Position numbers and translations under genes: made by a program | The notes under the pieces: generated by a model | What the model was told of the DNA's origin: nothing | Databases searched by the model: none | What the model saw: only the letters and a program-made list of their open reading frames with translations | NCBI RefSeq assembly: GCF_033439725.1 | Contig: NW_026944385.1 | Coordinates: 1,550,001 to 1,614,000, forward strand | Direction: 5' to 3' | Length of the DNA stretch: 64,000 bases | Origin: Neurospora tetraspora | Taxonomy: Eukaryota > Ascomycota > Sordariomycetes > Sordariales > Sordariaceae | Part shown: positions 43,939 through 55,176 of the stretch, piece by piece | How positions within the stretch are numbered: the first letter of the stretch is position 1 | Layout of the letters: every line of letters starts with the position of its first letter

Positions 43939-44570
43939 CGTCGAGGTGTACGATACTCTTCTGTTGTCCTGTTTGTTTTCTTTTGTCGGATTTGCTTGTT
44001 GGCTGAGGCTGCGAGTCAAAATAGTTACCATTAATTGAGTGGATAATAGAGATTGTTTTAGCAATTCCTTTGTCTTTACGTTCGAGCACGCGGGGCACAA
44101 AGGATCTCAAGGGTATCACCACTTCACCAGAGCGGTAGTGTAGGCGTAGTCGAACACCAGCAGTTGCAAATCCTACCTCAGGAACACCCCCTCGCATTGC
44201 CTGTTCGGATTACAAAATGATTCATCCTGAGTGAGATACTGTGTTACATTGTCGGCTCAGGAGCGGCCGTCGTGCGGGGAAATGGCCGCCGTTCCTCGCA
44301 CATTGAGATGGAGAAGGATCATACATCGATCGCCTGTCGGTTCTTGGCCCCTGTCAAACAAGACTAGGCACCTACCAAAGATTCTATATAAAAACTCTTG
44401 AAGCCCCTCACACAAAAGTCTGCCTGGAGTTAACACATCAATTCCAACTCACACCGTCTCACACCTGCTTGCATCGAGAGGGAACATCCTCTAACAACAT
44501 CGGCATTATCTAGACCAAAACTCACAAACCCCCATCTCCTCCCCAAGTCTACACCTCCCAAGTCATCACA
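43902..44570. other. Intergenic region between NmrA-like and hydrolase genes
   Basis: 3' flank with the (GCT)8 repeat, then the promoter of the hydrolase with a TATA-like TATATAAAA at about 44384-44393 and a CA-rich leader. Confidence 0.45.
43914..43937 (+). repeat. (GCT)8 microsatellite
   Basis: Eight uninterrupted GCT units starting 12 bp after the stop codon of the NmrA-like gene, in its probable 3' untranslated region. Confidence 0.95.
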
Positions 44571-45964
44571 ATGACCTCCGCCAAATCCACCCTCGACCAA
44601 ATCCTCCACCGCTACACCACCCACCCCGACTCGCCTTCCACCAAAGACAAACTTCTCGGCGCCGCCTTCGTCGTCGTCGACAAATCCGGCCCCATCTACT
44701 CTGGCGCAGCCGGCCACACCTCCCTCCCCATCACTTCCTCCTCCCCAGCCTTCTCAACCGACTCCTTCCTCTGGGTCGCCTCCCTCACCAAACTCCTCAC
44801 AACCATCTGCCTAATGCAACTCGTCCAGCAAGGCAAGCTTAGCCTAGACGAGGATATCCGTGAAAAGTTGCCGGAGTTGACCAAGGCCGGAATCCTCCGA
44901 GGTTTTGACGACGACTCAAAGTCCGGAGAGGGAGAGGGAAAGGGAGAGGGGAAAGCGATACTGGAAGAGATCACCAAGCCGATTACTCCAAGACAGTTGC
45001 TCACGCACTCCGTCGGCCTATCCTACGATCTCGGCCACCCCCTTTTGGAGAGATGGGCCAAAGAAGTCGGCAAAAAGGGCGACACGAATTCCATGACTGT
45101 GGAAGGGTGGACTACTCCCCTTTTGTTTGCGCCGGGTGAAGGGTGGGTATATGGAACGGCGTTGGATTGGGCGGGGGTTTTGTTGGAGCGGGTTTTGGGC
45201 GGCGCCTCGGGTGGTGAGAACACGACGACGCTGGGACAGTACATGCGCAAGAACGTCTTCGAGCCGCTGGGCATGGAAACCTCGACACTGAAGCCGGCTG
45301 CTGAACCCCTAGAAAAACTGGAAAAGAGGATGAAAGACAAGCTGGTCCCCGTGGCGCTGAGGGATGCCGAGACGGGCGAGCTGTCGCAGGGAGAATTGCC
45401 GATCTCAACGGCGTGGGATCCCAAGGCGGAGAGCGGGGGTGCGGGGTTGTGGACTACGGCGGAGGATTATGGGAAGGCTTTGGCGGCGGTTTTGAGGGCT
45501 GCTGACGCTGATGAGGGGGAGGGGGCGCTGGGGCTCAAGAAGGAGACGCTTGATCAGATGTTTAGTCCGCAGTTGAATGAGAAGGGGCTGGAGATGATCA
45601 AGGAGATGGGGAGGGCGTTTCATGCGGGTGTCATGCCTGAGTTTCCGGAAGGGTTCGAGGCGGTCGATCATGGCTTGGGCGGGCTTCTGAATTTGGAGGA
45701 TGTGGAGGGTAAGAGGAGGAAGGGGAGTATGATGTGGCATGGATACTGCAATTCGCATTGGGTAAGTCGGTCCTACTCTGGTCATTGTGAACGGACGGCT
45801 AACGTTTGGGGATGCAGTGGATTGACCGTGAAACTGGCATTGGTGCGTGCCTCTTGGCTGAACAGTTTCCCTTTGCCGACCCGGTGGTCATTCAGCTGTA
45901 CAACGATCTCGAGCGGGCGGTTTATGGGGAGCTGGTCCCCGAGTGGAAGGCGAAGGCTGCTTGA
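44571..45964 (+). CDS. Beta-lactamase-fold serine hydrolase (class C / LovD-like)
   Basis: Two exons, 44571-45761 and 45818-45964, separated by a 56-bp intron (GTAAGT, GGCTAAC branch site, GCAG), give about 445 residues. The nucleophile motif SLTK is in LWVASLTKLLTT at about residues 66-77. The Tyr motif is in PGEGWVYGTALDWAG (YxT here rather than YxN). The C-terminal block MWHGYCNSHW is followed, across the intron, by WIDRETGIGACLLAEQFPF. Fungal relatives are esterases, transesterases and D-aminoacyl hydrolases, so the substrate cannot be told. A Gly/Glu/Lys-rich insert (GEGEGKGEGK) lies near residue 125. No signal peptide is seen, so a cytosolic location is likely. Confidence 0.88.
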
Positions 45965-46082
45965 GGTCTAGTTACCATGTTATCCAGAAATGAGCCGCCG
46001 TATGGCTATAAGTTACATGACCAGAAGTAGTAGATCTCCAATTGAACTCCTATAACAGTCCTACAGGCGATCCATTGTTAGT

Positions 46083-48839
46083 CTATTGACTACAAGCTTC
46101 TTCAGTAGCCGTAACTCCTTCAATAGCTACAACCTCTTCAGTAGCTGCACTTGTATCGTCAGCAAATCCCATTTGCGTCAGGAACTCCGTGGCACCCTCG
46201 ACAAGCCTCCCGATTATCTCGGACCCTTTGCCGTTGCCAGCCTCTGCAGCAGCCTTCAAGTCCTCACCCAGGTAAGTGGGCAGTTTATCCAGCTTCGCGG
46301 GCGGATCACCTTCCCCTCCCTTGTATTTAACCCGTTGTTGCATTTCGGGCCCAAAGGCATCCATGACTTCTTCCAAGAACAACGCCGCCTCGTCAAACAG
46401 TTGTAGGTAGTCAAGCTGGAGAAGGCCTTCCAAAAGTGTCTGGACAGAGTCATCAACCAGCTGCAGCATCTCGATAGGCGACAACTTGGACAGAACCGCT
46501 TTGCGCCGCAGGTGCTCCTCGGTCTTCTCGTCCAACTTGGGTGGCGCAACCGAATAAGTACCTGTCGTCGTGCCGTTCACATCTCCGTCCTCCAATAACT
46601 CATTCGCCTCCCGAGTGGAACCCACAAGGGTACGTGGAGTTCCTCGGCGCCGTTCGAGCTGTAGTCGATGCATGGCCAGATGCTCCATGTAGGCAATCTC
46701 GTAGTAAGAGTCTTCTTCGGCAAAACCATAGCGATAGTACAAAGTTCTTCGGATCTTGACAGATTGGGCGAACCCGGACCTGTTTGCGAGATCGGGAGGG
46801 CCGTCCCAGCCTGCTGGTGGCTTGATCGCCAGTTGGTAGTTGTGGATAATGGCGACGGGGTCCTTTACACCAAGGAAGCCGCTCTTGAACATGCTGTCAT
46901 CGAGGTAGGTTTCGTTAAGCATCTCCATGTTGGGCCAGACAGGTAGGCTTGGATCGGCAGCACGAGCGGCATGATACAAGTAGGACGCAGCCTCGAGAAC
47001 GTAGGTGAAGGCGGCAAACTGGTGGCCCATTTCGCTATGCACAAGCCTTGCGCGGAAGTCGAGCAAGCCGGCAAAGACTGGCTCGTTCTTGAGGAGGAAG
47101 AACTCCTCTGGGTCTTCGTCAATCCCCATTTGTTGGAAGCGGAACAGCTTGTCTTCGTAGGTGAAGTCTTCTAGCAGGAACTCGGTGGTGTCCTGGATGC
47201 GATCGCTGTACTCCCGCTTAAATGCCCTATCTCTGGTTACACTGCTGGGATCGTGAAGGCGGAGCGCATTCACCACTCTTTGGCCCGTCTTTTGCATTTC
47301 GTTGAACGGATTGATGACTTCTTCCTCCATGATGTGGCGGATATCGACCCACAGGTGGAAGGAGAAGATGAGGGAAGACGTTACAGCATGCCTCTTGAGC
47401 GATTCCTGCCAGTCTTGCAACAGCAGTGGCTCGGCTGGGAGTTTTGGGGGAACCTGCCCATTCTTCTTGAGGGCCTTTAACAAAGAACCCTCTGTGATCA
47501 TCTGAAAGCTGATTGTGTTTTCAAATTCCTGCCAGGTCTTCATGTTATGTGCGCCATAGACAACCTTTTTGCGGGCTGAAGGCGGCAGCATGGGAACCTT
47601 GCCGGGAGGGACGTTCTCGAGGGTCCGGTATATTGTACAGTAAGACATAAAAGCTAACCAGTCAGCCTCGTCTCTCCACAAACGCTCGTCGTGTTCCTCC
47701 TGGCTCAGATCATCGTACGAGTCGTAATCGATGTGTTCGATGCCAACCTGTATGAAGAGCATGTCCATCATAGAGTTATACTGGGTGAGCTCGGGATGGA
47801 ACTTGAGCGCCTTCATCAGGTCCCACTCCAGCATGTGGAATAGCTCGAAGGCGGCGTTGGTAATGACGGCCAAGGTGTTGAGATAGACGGACCGGTCGTA
47901 CCAGTAGTCGCACCATCGCTCTTGGACGTAGTTTCGGATGGTGTTGAAGTCTTCGAAGAAGCAGTAGACCATCATGTAGAAATCGAACTCGTCGTCCTCG
48001 TCGTCCTCGTCTGCCAAGGGGAGGCCCCAATCAAACGTGTCCAGCCACGAAGTGTCGTCATTATTGTCTGTCGTGGAGGGGCGAGGGGATGTCCTCGTCT
48101 CGCTGCGGCGTTCTTTATGCGGCTTCCTCTTTTTGCTCTTGTGTGATTTTTTGGACCTCGTGGACTTTCGGTCATCTTCGGACGGTGGATCGGCTTGGTC
48201 GTCTTCAGCTGCGTCGGGGGGCGTCTGGACTTCGAGATGGGTAAACATGTTGATGAGATCGGACAGGCCCATTGGGTTCTTCTCGTCGGGCTTCTCGTTT
48301 TTGGTGTCCTTGCGGCGAGCCGAGGTCAGGGCCTCGAACTTGGCAAGGATGCGCTCGAGGACGTTGATGATGTGGGCGTGAGTTTGATTGCTCTCCTGGA
48401 GCTTTCGGTCGGCCGGTCGCTTGGCGGCGGCGCCACTGAAGAACTTGAAGCTCTTCTTGCGGAGGTTGACGACATCACGGAGGATGTTGACGGCGGCATC
48501 GGGGATCTGCTCGGGCTCGGCGTTGTCGGCGATCTTGAGGGCGAGAATCTCGAGTTCGGTCCAGTGGACAGATTTGGCACTTTCGACGTTGGTCTCGAGG
48601 CGGGGATCGGCAAGAGGGGTGACTGTGGCTTTGGCTCGTGCCTTTTTCTGTCGTCGGGATTCCTTTGCGGGGGCCGGGGCTGTCTCGACGACTTTTGTCT
48701 GATGGGACGGGGCCGTGCCGTTCGGTTTTCGGGACACGACCTTGTCGGCGGTTTGCTTGACCCAGCTGGTGAACTGTGCCTGGGCAAGCTTGTAACGAGC
48801 CCATGTGCCGCGGCCCACTCGATTCTCGGTCGATTCCAT
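46083..48839 (-). CDS. Large DUF6604-domain protein
   Basis: A single exon of 918 codons on the minus strand from ATG 48839. The N-terminal segment WARYKLAQAQFTSWVKQTA is the start of the fungal DUF6604 domain, which extends to about residue 270 and includes a Lys/Arg-rich patch (KSKKRKPHKERR) and an Asp/Glu run (LADEDDEDDEFDF). The remaining 640 residues are predicted helical with many aromatic residues (YMMVYCFFEDFNTIRNYV) and no transmembrane segment. DUF6604 proteins are common in Pezizomycotina and have no known function. It is convergent with the hydrolase (118 bp between stops). The MITE copy at 49031-49310 sits about 190 bp upstream of its start. Confidence 0.85.
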   Translation of the reverse strand: MESTENRVGRGTWARYKLAQAQFTSWVKQTADKVVSRKPNGTAPSHQTKVVETAPAPAKESRRQKKARAKATVTPLADPRLETNVESAKSVHWTELEILALKIADNAEPEQIPDAAVNILRDVVNLRKKSFKFFSGAAAKRPADRKLQESNQTHAHIINVLERILAKFEALTSARRKDTKNEKPDEKNPMGLSDLINMFTHLEVQTPPDAAEDDQADPPSEDDRKSTRSKKSHKSKKRKPHKERRSETRTSPRPSTTDNNDDTSWLDTFDWGLPLADEDDEDDEFDFYMMVYCFFEDFNTIRNYVQERWCDYWYDRSVYLNTLAVITNAAFELFHMLEWDLMKALKFHPELTQYNSMMDMLFIQVGIEHIDYDSYDDLSQEEHDERLWRDEADWLAFMSYCTIYRTLENVPPGKVPMLPPSARKKVVYGAHNMKTWQEFENTISFQMITEGSLLKALKKNGQVPPKLPAEPLLLQDWQESLKRHAVTSSLIFSFHLWVDIRHIMEEEVINPFNEMQKTGQRVVNALRLHDPSSVTRDRAFKREYSDRIQDTTEFLLEDFTYEDKLFRFQQMGIDEDPEEFFLLKNEPVFAGLLDFRARLVHSEMGHQFAAFTYVLEAASYLYHAARAADPSLPVWPNMEMLNETYLDDSMFKSGFLGVKDPVAIIHNYQLAIKPPAGWDGPPDLANRSGFAQSVKIRRTLYYRYGFAEEDSYYEIAYMEHLAMHRLQLERRRGTPRTLVGSTREANELLEDGDVNGTTTGTYSVAPPKLDEKTEEHLRRKAVLSKLSPIEMLQLVDDSVQTLLEGLLQLDYLQLFDEAALFLEEVMDAFGPEMQQRVKYKGGEGDPPAKLDKLPTYLGEDLKAAAEAGNGKGSEIIGRLVEGATEFLTQMGFADDTSAATEEVVAIEGVTATEEACSQ

Positions 48840-49030
48840 GTCTCAATGAATAGAGACTCGGGTAGGAGCGTGAAATGGTGTCGACATCGGGGATGGGTTG
48901 TTCGGTGTCAATTCCCGTCGTGCCAGAAGCAGCCTCGGCATCCAGTTATTTTCGTGTCAAGTCAAACGACGTCACGCGTCCGGGTTCCAGAGGAAGACGT
49001 GCCTGGCGGGGAGCCCCCCTGCGCGCCCTG
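48840..49030. other. Promoter region of the DUF6604 gene
   Basis: The short stretch between the start codon and the MITE copy. Contains no gene. Confidence 0.4.
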
Positions 49031-49310
49031 TACAGTCCAATGCTGTTTGGTTGTTAGTTTGGTACACTTGGTATATTGGACGATATCCATTCCGAATTGT
49101 CCCAAACCTTATAAGGCCAAATTGAATGGCTAAGCACGGATCCAAAAGGCATTAATAAGATTCTATATGACATATTGAACTTCGGAAATAGTATATGCAA
49201 GATAAGATTACGCTTTAATCATAAAACCAAACGAATCAATTAGACATAAAAACACCTAGGGAAGTTGATGCGAGGTCTTGAGCTAACAAACAAACCAGTA
49301 TTGGACTGTA
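49031..49310 (+). mobile_element. MITE copy 2 (Tc1/mariner-like termini)
   Basis: 280 bp including TA at each end. The left end TACAGTCCAATGCTG and the inverted right end TACAGTCCAATACTGG define inverted repeats of about 25 bp with small differences. TA duplication and CAGT-like ends are typical of Tc1/mariner-derived MITEs. The body aligns along its whole length with 55887-56167 and, less well, with 4100-4384. There is no coding capacity. It lies in the promoter-side interval between two divergent genes. Confidence 0.9.
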
Positions 49311-49734
49311 GGTGGCCTGTGCTCTTCCCGGGACTCGGGCGGGGTCACTTCAGCATCCCCTCGTCAACAACATCGAACCCAATTCTACCAGTGCAAACAA
49401 AAACAACACCTACAGAACGGCGATTTGCAGAAAAACGTTCATAAATGCTGTTGTCCGACGCTATCTGAGCAAATTTCGCCCCTACCATGTGTGCCTACCT
49501 CGAAGTCAAGAGCCAGTAATGAGCTAGGCTTCAGGAAAAGACATCTACCACTAATGCACAAGTCTCGCCATGGCCTTCAGGGGCTTCAGGGGCTTTTCAC
49601 TGATTCTTTACCTACTGCCCAACTCCAGCTTTCTCCCTTTTCAACATCATCATACACGCTGGACCTTGACACAAATACGCAGCCATATCCATCATCCGAA
49701 CATCAACTACCCTCCACTCTGATCGCCATCTCAA
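49311..49734. other. Promoter region of the PaxB-like gene
   Basis: About 420 bp between the MITE and the start at 49735. No gene is seen. Confidence 0.4.
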
Positions 49735-50837
49735 ATGGGCTCCAATGATGTGCCGCCCGCCCATTGCCCGTCATGGGTAGTCCCCACGAGTACCGCTCTG
49801 CTCGGCATCGGCGTGCTCTTCTGGGACGCGACCTACATCTTGATGACGCGCCGCGCCCTAGCCACCAAGACCTACGGCATGCCGCTCCTGGCCCTCGCTC
49901 TCAACGTTTCATGGGAGCTGGTCTATGCCTTTTACGTCAGCGAGATGATACTGGAGAAACTCGGGTTTGCCTTCTGGCTCTTGCTGGACATCGGCCTCAT
50001 CTACACCACCGTCCACTTCGGTCCCGAGGCCTGGCGTCTTACGAATCCGTGGGTAGGCCGAAACATCGGCTGGCTTTTTGCCCTTATGACCGCCGTCGGA
50101 TGCGTGGGTCACTACGCCTTTGCTGCCTGGTGGATGTCCGAGCCTCACCGGGGTTCCGGCGATAAGACGGGCAAGTTCTGGGCGGGCCAGGATGGATATG
50201 ATGCCACCGAAGCGGCCTTTTGGTCTGCCGCCGTTTGTCAACTGGCCGGCAGCGCGGGGAGTCTCGCCATGCTCATAACCCGGGGTCATTCTGGGGGAAC
50301 AAGCTATCTGATTTGGTAGGTTCCAAGACTTCCCTTTTTCTTCTTCTCCGTATGTACTTGTACATCGAAATGGCAGACGAGTACGCGATTCGGATATGGG
50401 TTCGACCAAGGCGGTAATATCTCCGCTGGAACAGGACAATGCCGCAAATATTTGCGAGTTTGACAAGCGGCCATCGTTTCACATACAATGCCACACCCGC
50501 GCCTTGCGCTTAAGGAACCCATCACAATCATGGACATCTCCACGCAAACGTCACTAACAAGTACGCCAGGCTATGTCGAGCTCTCGGAACACTGGTCGGT
50601 TTGGTTTTAGCCAACGTCTTCCTTTGGTGGTTCTGGCCAGAGGCGCATGGCTTCGTCTTCAACCCCTTTGCCGTATTTCTCTGGGGGACTTCTCTCGTCT
50701 GCGATATCTTGTATCCTTTCGTACTGTGGCAGGTCCGCCGGTCCGAGGTGTTGCTTCCAGACGGTACGCTCGCCATGTCAAGACCTGGTGAGGCCGCCAT
50801 GGCAGCCCCCAGGAACCATCAGAAGAAGAAGCAATAA
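49735..50837 (+). CDS. PaxB/Pyr4-like seven-helix membrane protein (terpene cyclase family)
   Basis: Two exons, 49735-50315 and 50570-50837, are joined across a 254-bp intron (GTAGGT, CACTAAC branch site, CCAG), giving about 282 residues. The product has about seven hydrophobic segments. Motifs of the integral-membrane cyclase family are present: LNVSWELVYAFYVSE with an acidic residue in the second helix, and LWGTSLVCDILYPFVLW with an Asp in the last helix. These are the positions of the two catalytic acids in Pyr4. Characterised members cyclise meroterpenoid or indole-diterpene epoxides. No prenyltransferase, epoxidase or other cluster gene is visible nearby, so a secondary-metabolite role is unproven and it may be one of the stand-alone family members of unknown function. 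Confidence 0.7.
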
Positions 50838-53800
50838 GGTCTTCGTGTCTGCAAGGGGCTGGATTGATGTTCAGACAGGTAACGATTGGCAGTCAAACGA
50901 CCACTGTTTTCCCTAGATCCCAGCGAGTGTCTCTGCTTGAGACTTGCCCGCCTCCAAGCTGCATACAATTCCCATCATGTGCTCTATGGTCGTCATCGGC
51001 CTCAGAACTCTCGTTGCGTGTAGGGCGGTAGCAAGATGCCGCACAAATCCAGCTTCGCGTGCATCGAGAAGACAGCCAACAGTGGCATACACGTAGACAC
51101 CAACATACACAGCCCTATGCACAGTGTGTTTCAAAAGCACAGCCTACCGCCAATGTGTTTCGTATGCCGTCTTGACAGGAACTGTTGTTGCATTCTACCA
51201 ACCAGAAACAAGCTTCCATAGGGCAGAAACAAGTTGACGGTCAACCAACATCGAATGGTAAAGAGCCACGACGGTGAACGCGTCAAAGTGAAGCGATCGC
51301 CTGCATAAACGACCAAAACAAGCATCACGTCCACGCTCTCGCGTGAACTCCTACTATTCCACTTCTGTCCTTGCGCAGATAAAACGGAGCATAACCAGGG
51401 AATGCCGTCCAGTCAGTTCCTCGAGCGACCGTTTTGATCTCTTTGTACCTGTGAGAAGGGTCCAAAGTACTTCTGACAGACGAATCATCAATTGGTGAAG
51501 GCCCATGGCCAGCCAGGACATGCCGCCAGAGTCAAAAAGGGAAGTGGAAATCAGGCCATGGGAAATCCGAAATTGTGATATCGATCACTCAAGCCACGAG
51601 CAGCCACAGATGGGTACGCGACCCCGAGCAGTAGGCGAGCCCGGACCCCCGGCACTGGGATTTGCTCGACAACTTGACAGGTCGCAACGGGCGGTCGTGA
51701 TCGCTCACATGATTGTTGACACCACGCTAGAGATCCTGGCTACCTCGTTGACGGGCATCACATACCTCACACATGCTCACCTGCACGCTACGGGATACCA
51801 GAAAGCAAGCATCCGGGGAACCCCTGGGGACAACGGGGACTCGGACGGGTTGTCCATCGTCGATGTGCCTTATCTCTCTGGGAAGGGCCGTCCGAGACAT
51901 CAAGGGATCCCTTTCTCAATTCCTAAACCGTCGGTGACTTTTTTGCTTCTCTATTCCATTCGTCGACCAACCGAATGACCTATCAACCGAATTAAGCGTA
52001 CAGCTCATACAGTCCGGCACTAGTAACCCACACTCACCTTGCTCATGGCCATGCAATGGAAACAGTATCAGAGGGACTCGAAACTCACACAACGGATTGT
52101 GGGAGGCCTATGGTATCCCCTAGACCCCTACACAGGAATATCTCTGCGAACTCGACTGTAACTCACCGACCATCGTCACTTTTCCAGACCTTGCAAGAAC
52201 GCGCACTATCCTTCAGTACCGAACCCAAATACCGGGTACCGTTACAGAGCGGACTGTCCTGTCCAGACAAAATGTCAAGCGAGATATGATCACCGACCAA
52301 AGCGCCAGGAAATCAGTCGATTCTGAATCAACACCATGGGAAAATGACTGGGTTAGATATCTCACCTTCCTCACACACATTCTTTGGTTCCCTTCCTCTT
52401 CACCACACGGCCCTTCCTCTTGAGAACCATTCCCAACAGACAGCAAACTTTGCTTCTCTCTGAACTTCGCAAAACCTTCCCAACCTTGGAATGGCTTGCC
52501 CGCGCCTGCGCGTCTATTTTTGGATTTATACTTCCCAAGCCATTCTGTCTCACAACTAACCCAGTGTGCACCATCCCTCTCGAGGAAGTTACTAGGTTAC
52601 CTAGCACATTGCCGACCACTCCTTTGCCCCGGCCTCCAAACCGCAACCGGCTACTGGACGCCGTACCTTGTCGCGCTTGTCTCGGACGCAGCTGTTGCCG
52701 GACGATCTCGATCATGGACATGGGATGGAAGCTAGGGAACGTTTATTCATTTCCATCTTAGTGTCTATTTCTGGGTCTCAGGCACAGTGTCTGTCGTCGA
52801 ACGGTAAAGGTAGAAGTAGTTGAGGTAGCTGTACATATGTAGCTCTCCACTAGCCTTGAAAGCTAACAAAGCCAAGCAGCAAGCAACAAGGCTCGCGATA
52901 TGCACAATCCTCATTTACCAACAGCTTGGTAGACTACCTCTGCTTTTCGTTAGTTCCAGTTCAAACTTTGATGAACAGCTCACCATCGATCACAAGACAG
53001 CGGAAGGAGGAACTCTGATCGTCAAATTCATGTCATGAAATCTCGGAGTTTGTCTGTCTGCCTGTCTGCTGTAGAGTTGGGCCTGGGCAACACTACCTTA
53101 ATGAATCCGAGAGCCGGGTTGTTGGGACTTTTGCATTCCATGACTTCTGGTCTCTGGTAGTCCGGCTTGACCGCCGACCGGCTGGCGACTCTAATTCCCA
53201 TGGGCATTTACCGATTACGATGTTTGTCCACCTACCTTTCGGACCCGAATGTCATTGCAAAACTTACTGAAAGCGGATGGACATACGGGCATACGGACTT
53301 AGGACTACAAGCTTGCTATCTGCCTGGTTCTTAAGTGTGTGTTTGCAACGTCAGTAGGTACCTATCCCTCTCGAAGTCTGCCGGTTTTGATGCCGTTGAC
53401 AATCATACCAGTTCTATCAGTCACGAACTAAGGTAGGTACAGGTAGCCAGGCAGTTCAGCTTGACTCCGGCCGGTCACATGAGAGTTTGCACATGCGGTC
53501 AGTCGGTTTGCCGGCGCGGGTACCTGATTCCTCAATCCCTGTGCCTTTGTACGGCAGAAGACAGAAGCAATGCATTTCAGGCACCAGAAAACCCTAACAA
53601 CGCTTCGGCCGTTGGTGAATGTTTGCTTGTTTTTCCCTGGACTTCTCCTCCGGGCTCCGAATGCAGTACTTTTCCCATTCGTCCACCCACTCTAAGATCT
53701 CTATCTGAGACCTCGCCGTTGCCGTCGCCGAATTCCTTGCCCTTCTGGGACTGGACTGGATGTTTGGTATTCCTTTTCCTTGGGGGTTTGAAGTGAAAAA

Positions 53801-54281
53801 GAAAGCGTAAGTAGGTAGAGGTACACAGTCGTATCGAGAAGTGAGTAGAGGTCGGAAGCACCCTGAGGACTCGACGTGACCTTGACTGTTCAGTTTCTCT
53901 CATAAAACGGACAATTCCGGATCGACCGAAGATCTTCCCCTTCCTTTGGTGACTGGACTGGAACCAGTTTTACTTATCTGAAACTAGTCAGGTAGTAGGT
54001 ACAGTGCTATCTGCCGGTTGCTGGTAGAGAGATGTTGACTGGAGACTTCAGTATACAACCAGGTGCTTGCTGTACAGTGCCAATCAACTCTAACTCCGTT
54101 GTCTACAAGTATTCACAGCAACTGGATACATCAGTTTCAAGGCCTCGAGCACCGCATAGCCTGCATAATAAACTTCAATCGCGCTTAAGAAACCACGTCC
54201 GTTCGTGAGCCTGGCTGGCTGACAGTAGCCCCCATCCCTCTTAAGGTCAGTTATTGTTAAATATCTTTCATCCAATCAAAA
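50838..54281. other. Gene-poor region
   Basis: About 3.4 kb without a recognisable gene. The best frame, 51505-51978 on the plus strand (157 codons from an ATG), has no motif and no partner exon. Base composition is normal, with no RIP signature and no obvious transposon termini. Confidence 0.35.
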
Positions 54282-54387
54282 GGCAAGATGGCCGAGCGGT
54301 CTAAGGCGCCACGTTAAGGTAAACCCTTAATCTTCTCCAAGAAATCCGTGGTCCGAAAGGGCGTGGGTTCGAATCCCACTCTTGTCA
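54282..54387 (+). tRNA. tRNA-Leu (anticodon AAG), with intron
   Basis: The acceptor GGCAAGA pairs with TCTTGTC (one G-U), discriminator A. A box is TGGCCGAGCGG and B box is GGTTCGAATCC. The anticodon stem CCACG/CGTGG closes the loop TTAAGG-C; anticodon AAG is at 54316-54318. A 26-nt intron (54320-54345) follows position 37 and contains CCCTTAA, which can pair with the anticodon loop as usual in eukaryotic pre-tRNA. A long variable arm, typical of tRNA-Leu, is present. Confidence 0.95.
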
Positions 54388-54400
54388 TTATCTTGTTATC

Positions 54401-54674
54401 TACCTTCGCTCAGGTGGGTCGGATCTTGTTTTTTCTTTCTGGATTCCGGTGATGACCGGGATACCGTGGTGAGCGTTAGGGGTATTTCGGTCTTCGGAAG
54501 TGCGTCGTCATCGGTCAGCCAGATGAGATTCGTATCCACCTTCACTCAGGTGGGTTATCTCTTTTTGTTCTTTCTGGATTTTGGCGATGACCGGGATACC
54601 GTGGTGAGCGTTGGGGGTATTTCGGTCTTCGGAAGTGCGTCGTCGGTGTCGGTCAGCCAGATGAGATTCGTACT
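54401..54674 (+). repeat. Tandem duplication, period about 136 bp
   Basis: Two adjacent copies (about 54401-54534 and 54535-54674) share long blocks, including CTTTCTGGATT, GATGACCGGGATACCGTGG, GGTATTTCGGTCTTCGGAAG and GTCAGCCAGATGAGATTCGT. They differ by a few substitutions and small indels. It begins 13 bp after the tRNA-Leu gene. Both copies lie in one open frame, so a protein repeat appears in translation, but no gene is supported. Confidence 0.92.
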
Positions 54675-55104
54675 TTTTGCTTGTTGAAAAGTGCATAGGT
54701 ATGTGTGGGATCGTTGTGAGGCTATTGCATCGGCAGTGAAATTGCAAACTCGCTGCTAGGGAGTTTTGGTCGACGATCGTTGTTTGCTGCTGCGAAACGT
54801 ATATGAAAATGCCGGTTGGCTTAGTCCATCAACATGGCAAAGAGATAGAAACAGCACGAGTATCACCAGTAAAAAGACTGATGTTGTTGAAGAATGAACT
54901 ATGAAGGAGAGAGTAACGAGTTCATTATCATTTGTGGCAGAGTTGAAGTCAAAGCCAATGTACCTAACTATGTAGATAGTAGACTCTTCAAGCGCTGCGG
55001 CAGATGTGCAGAGTCAAAGTGCAAATCAACGTAAACCAACCCAAACCCTCTTTGGCGTATATGTACACATGCCCTGACAAAAAAATATCAACAACAGCTA
55101 AACA
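54675..55104. other. Spacer between tRNA genes
   Basis: No gene or repeat is recognised in this interval. Confidence 0.4.
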
Positions 55105-55176
55105 AGCTGCATGGCGCAGCGGAAGCGCGCCGGGCTCATAACCCGGAGGTCACTCGATCGAAACGAGTTGCAGCTA
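55105..55176 (+). tRNA. Initiator tRNA-Met (anticodon CAT)
   Basis: 72 nt, acceptor AGCTGCA/TGCAGCT, discriminator A. The anticodon stem is closed by GGG/CCC pairs (CCGGGCTCATAACCCGG), and the T loop reads ATCGAAA instead of TTCGAAN. Both are marks of eukaryotic initiator tRNA. A run of eight T follows at about 55187-55196. Confidence 0.95.

Noticed and set aside
48195-49133. A 312-codon plus-strand open frame over the DUF6604 gene start
   Set aside because: It is the mirror of the DUF6604 reading frame and runs into the MITE; its peptide is low-complexity.
51505-51978. A 157-codon plus-strand frame from an ATG
   Set aside because: No motif, no partner exon and no codon bias like that of the neighbouring genes; kept only as a remote possibility.
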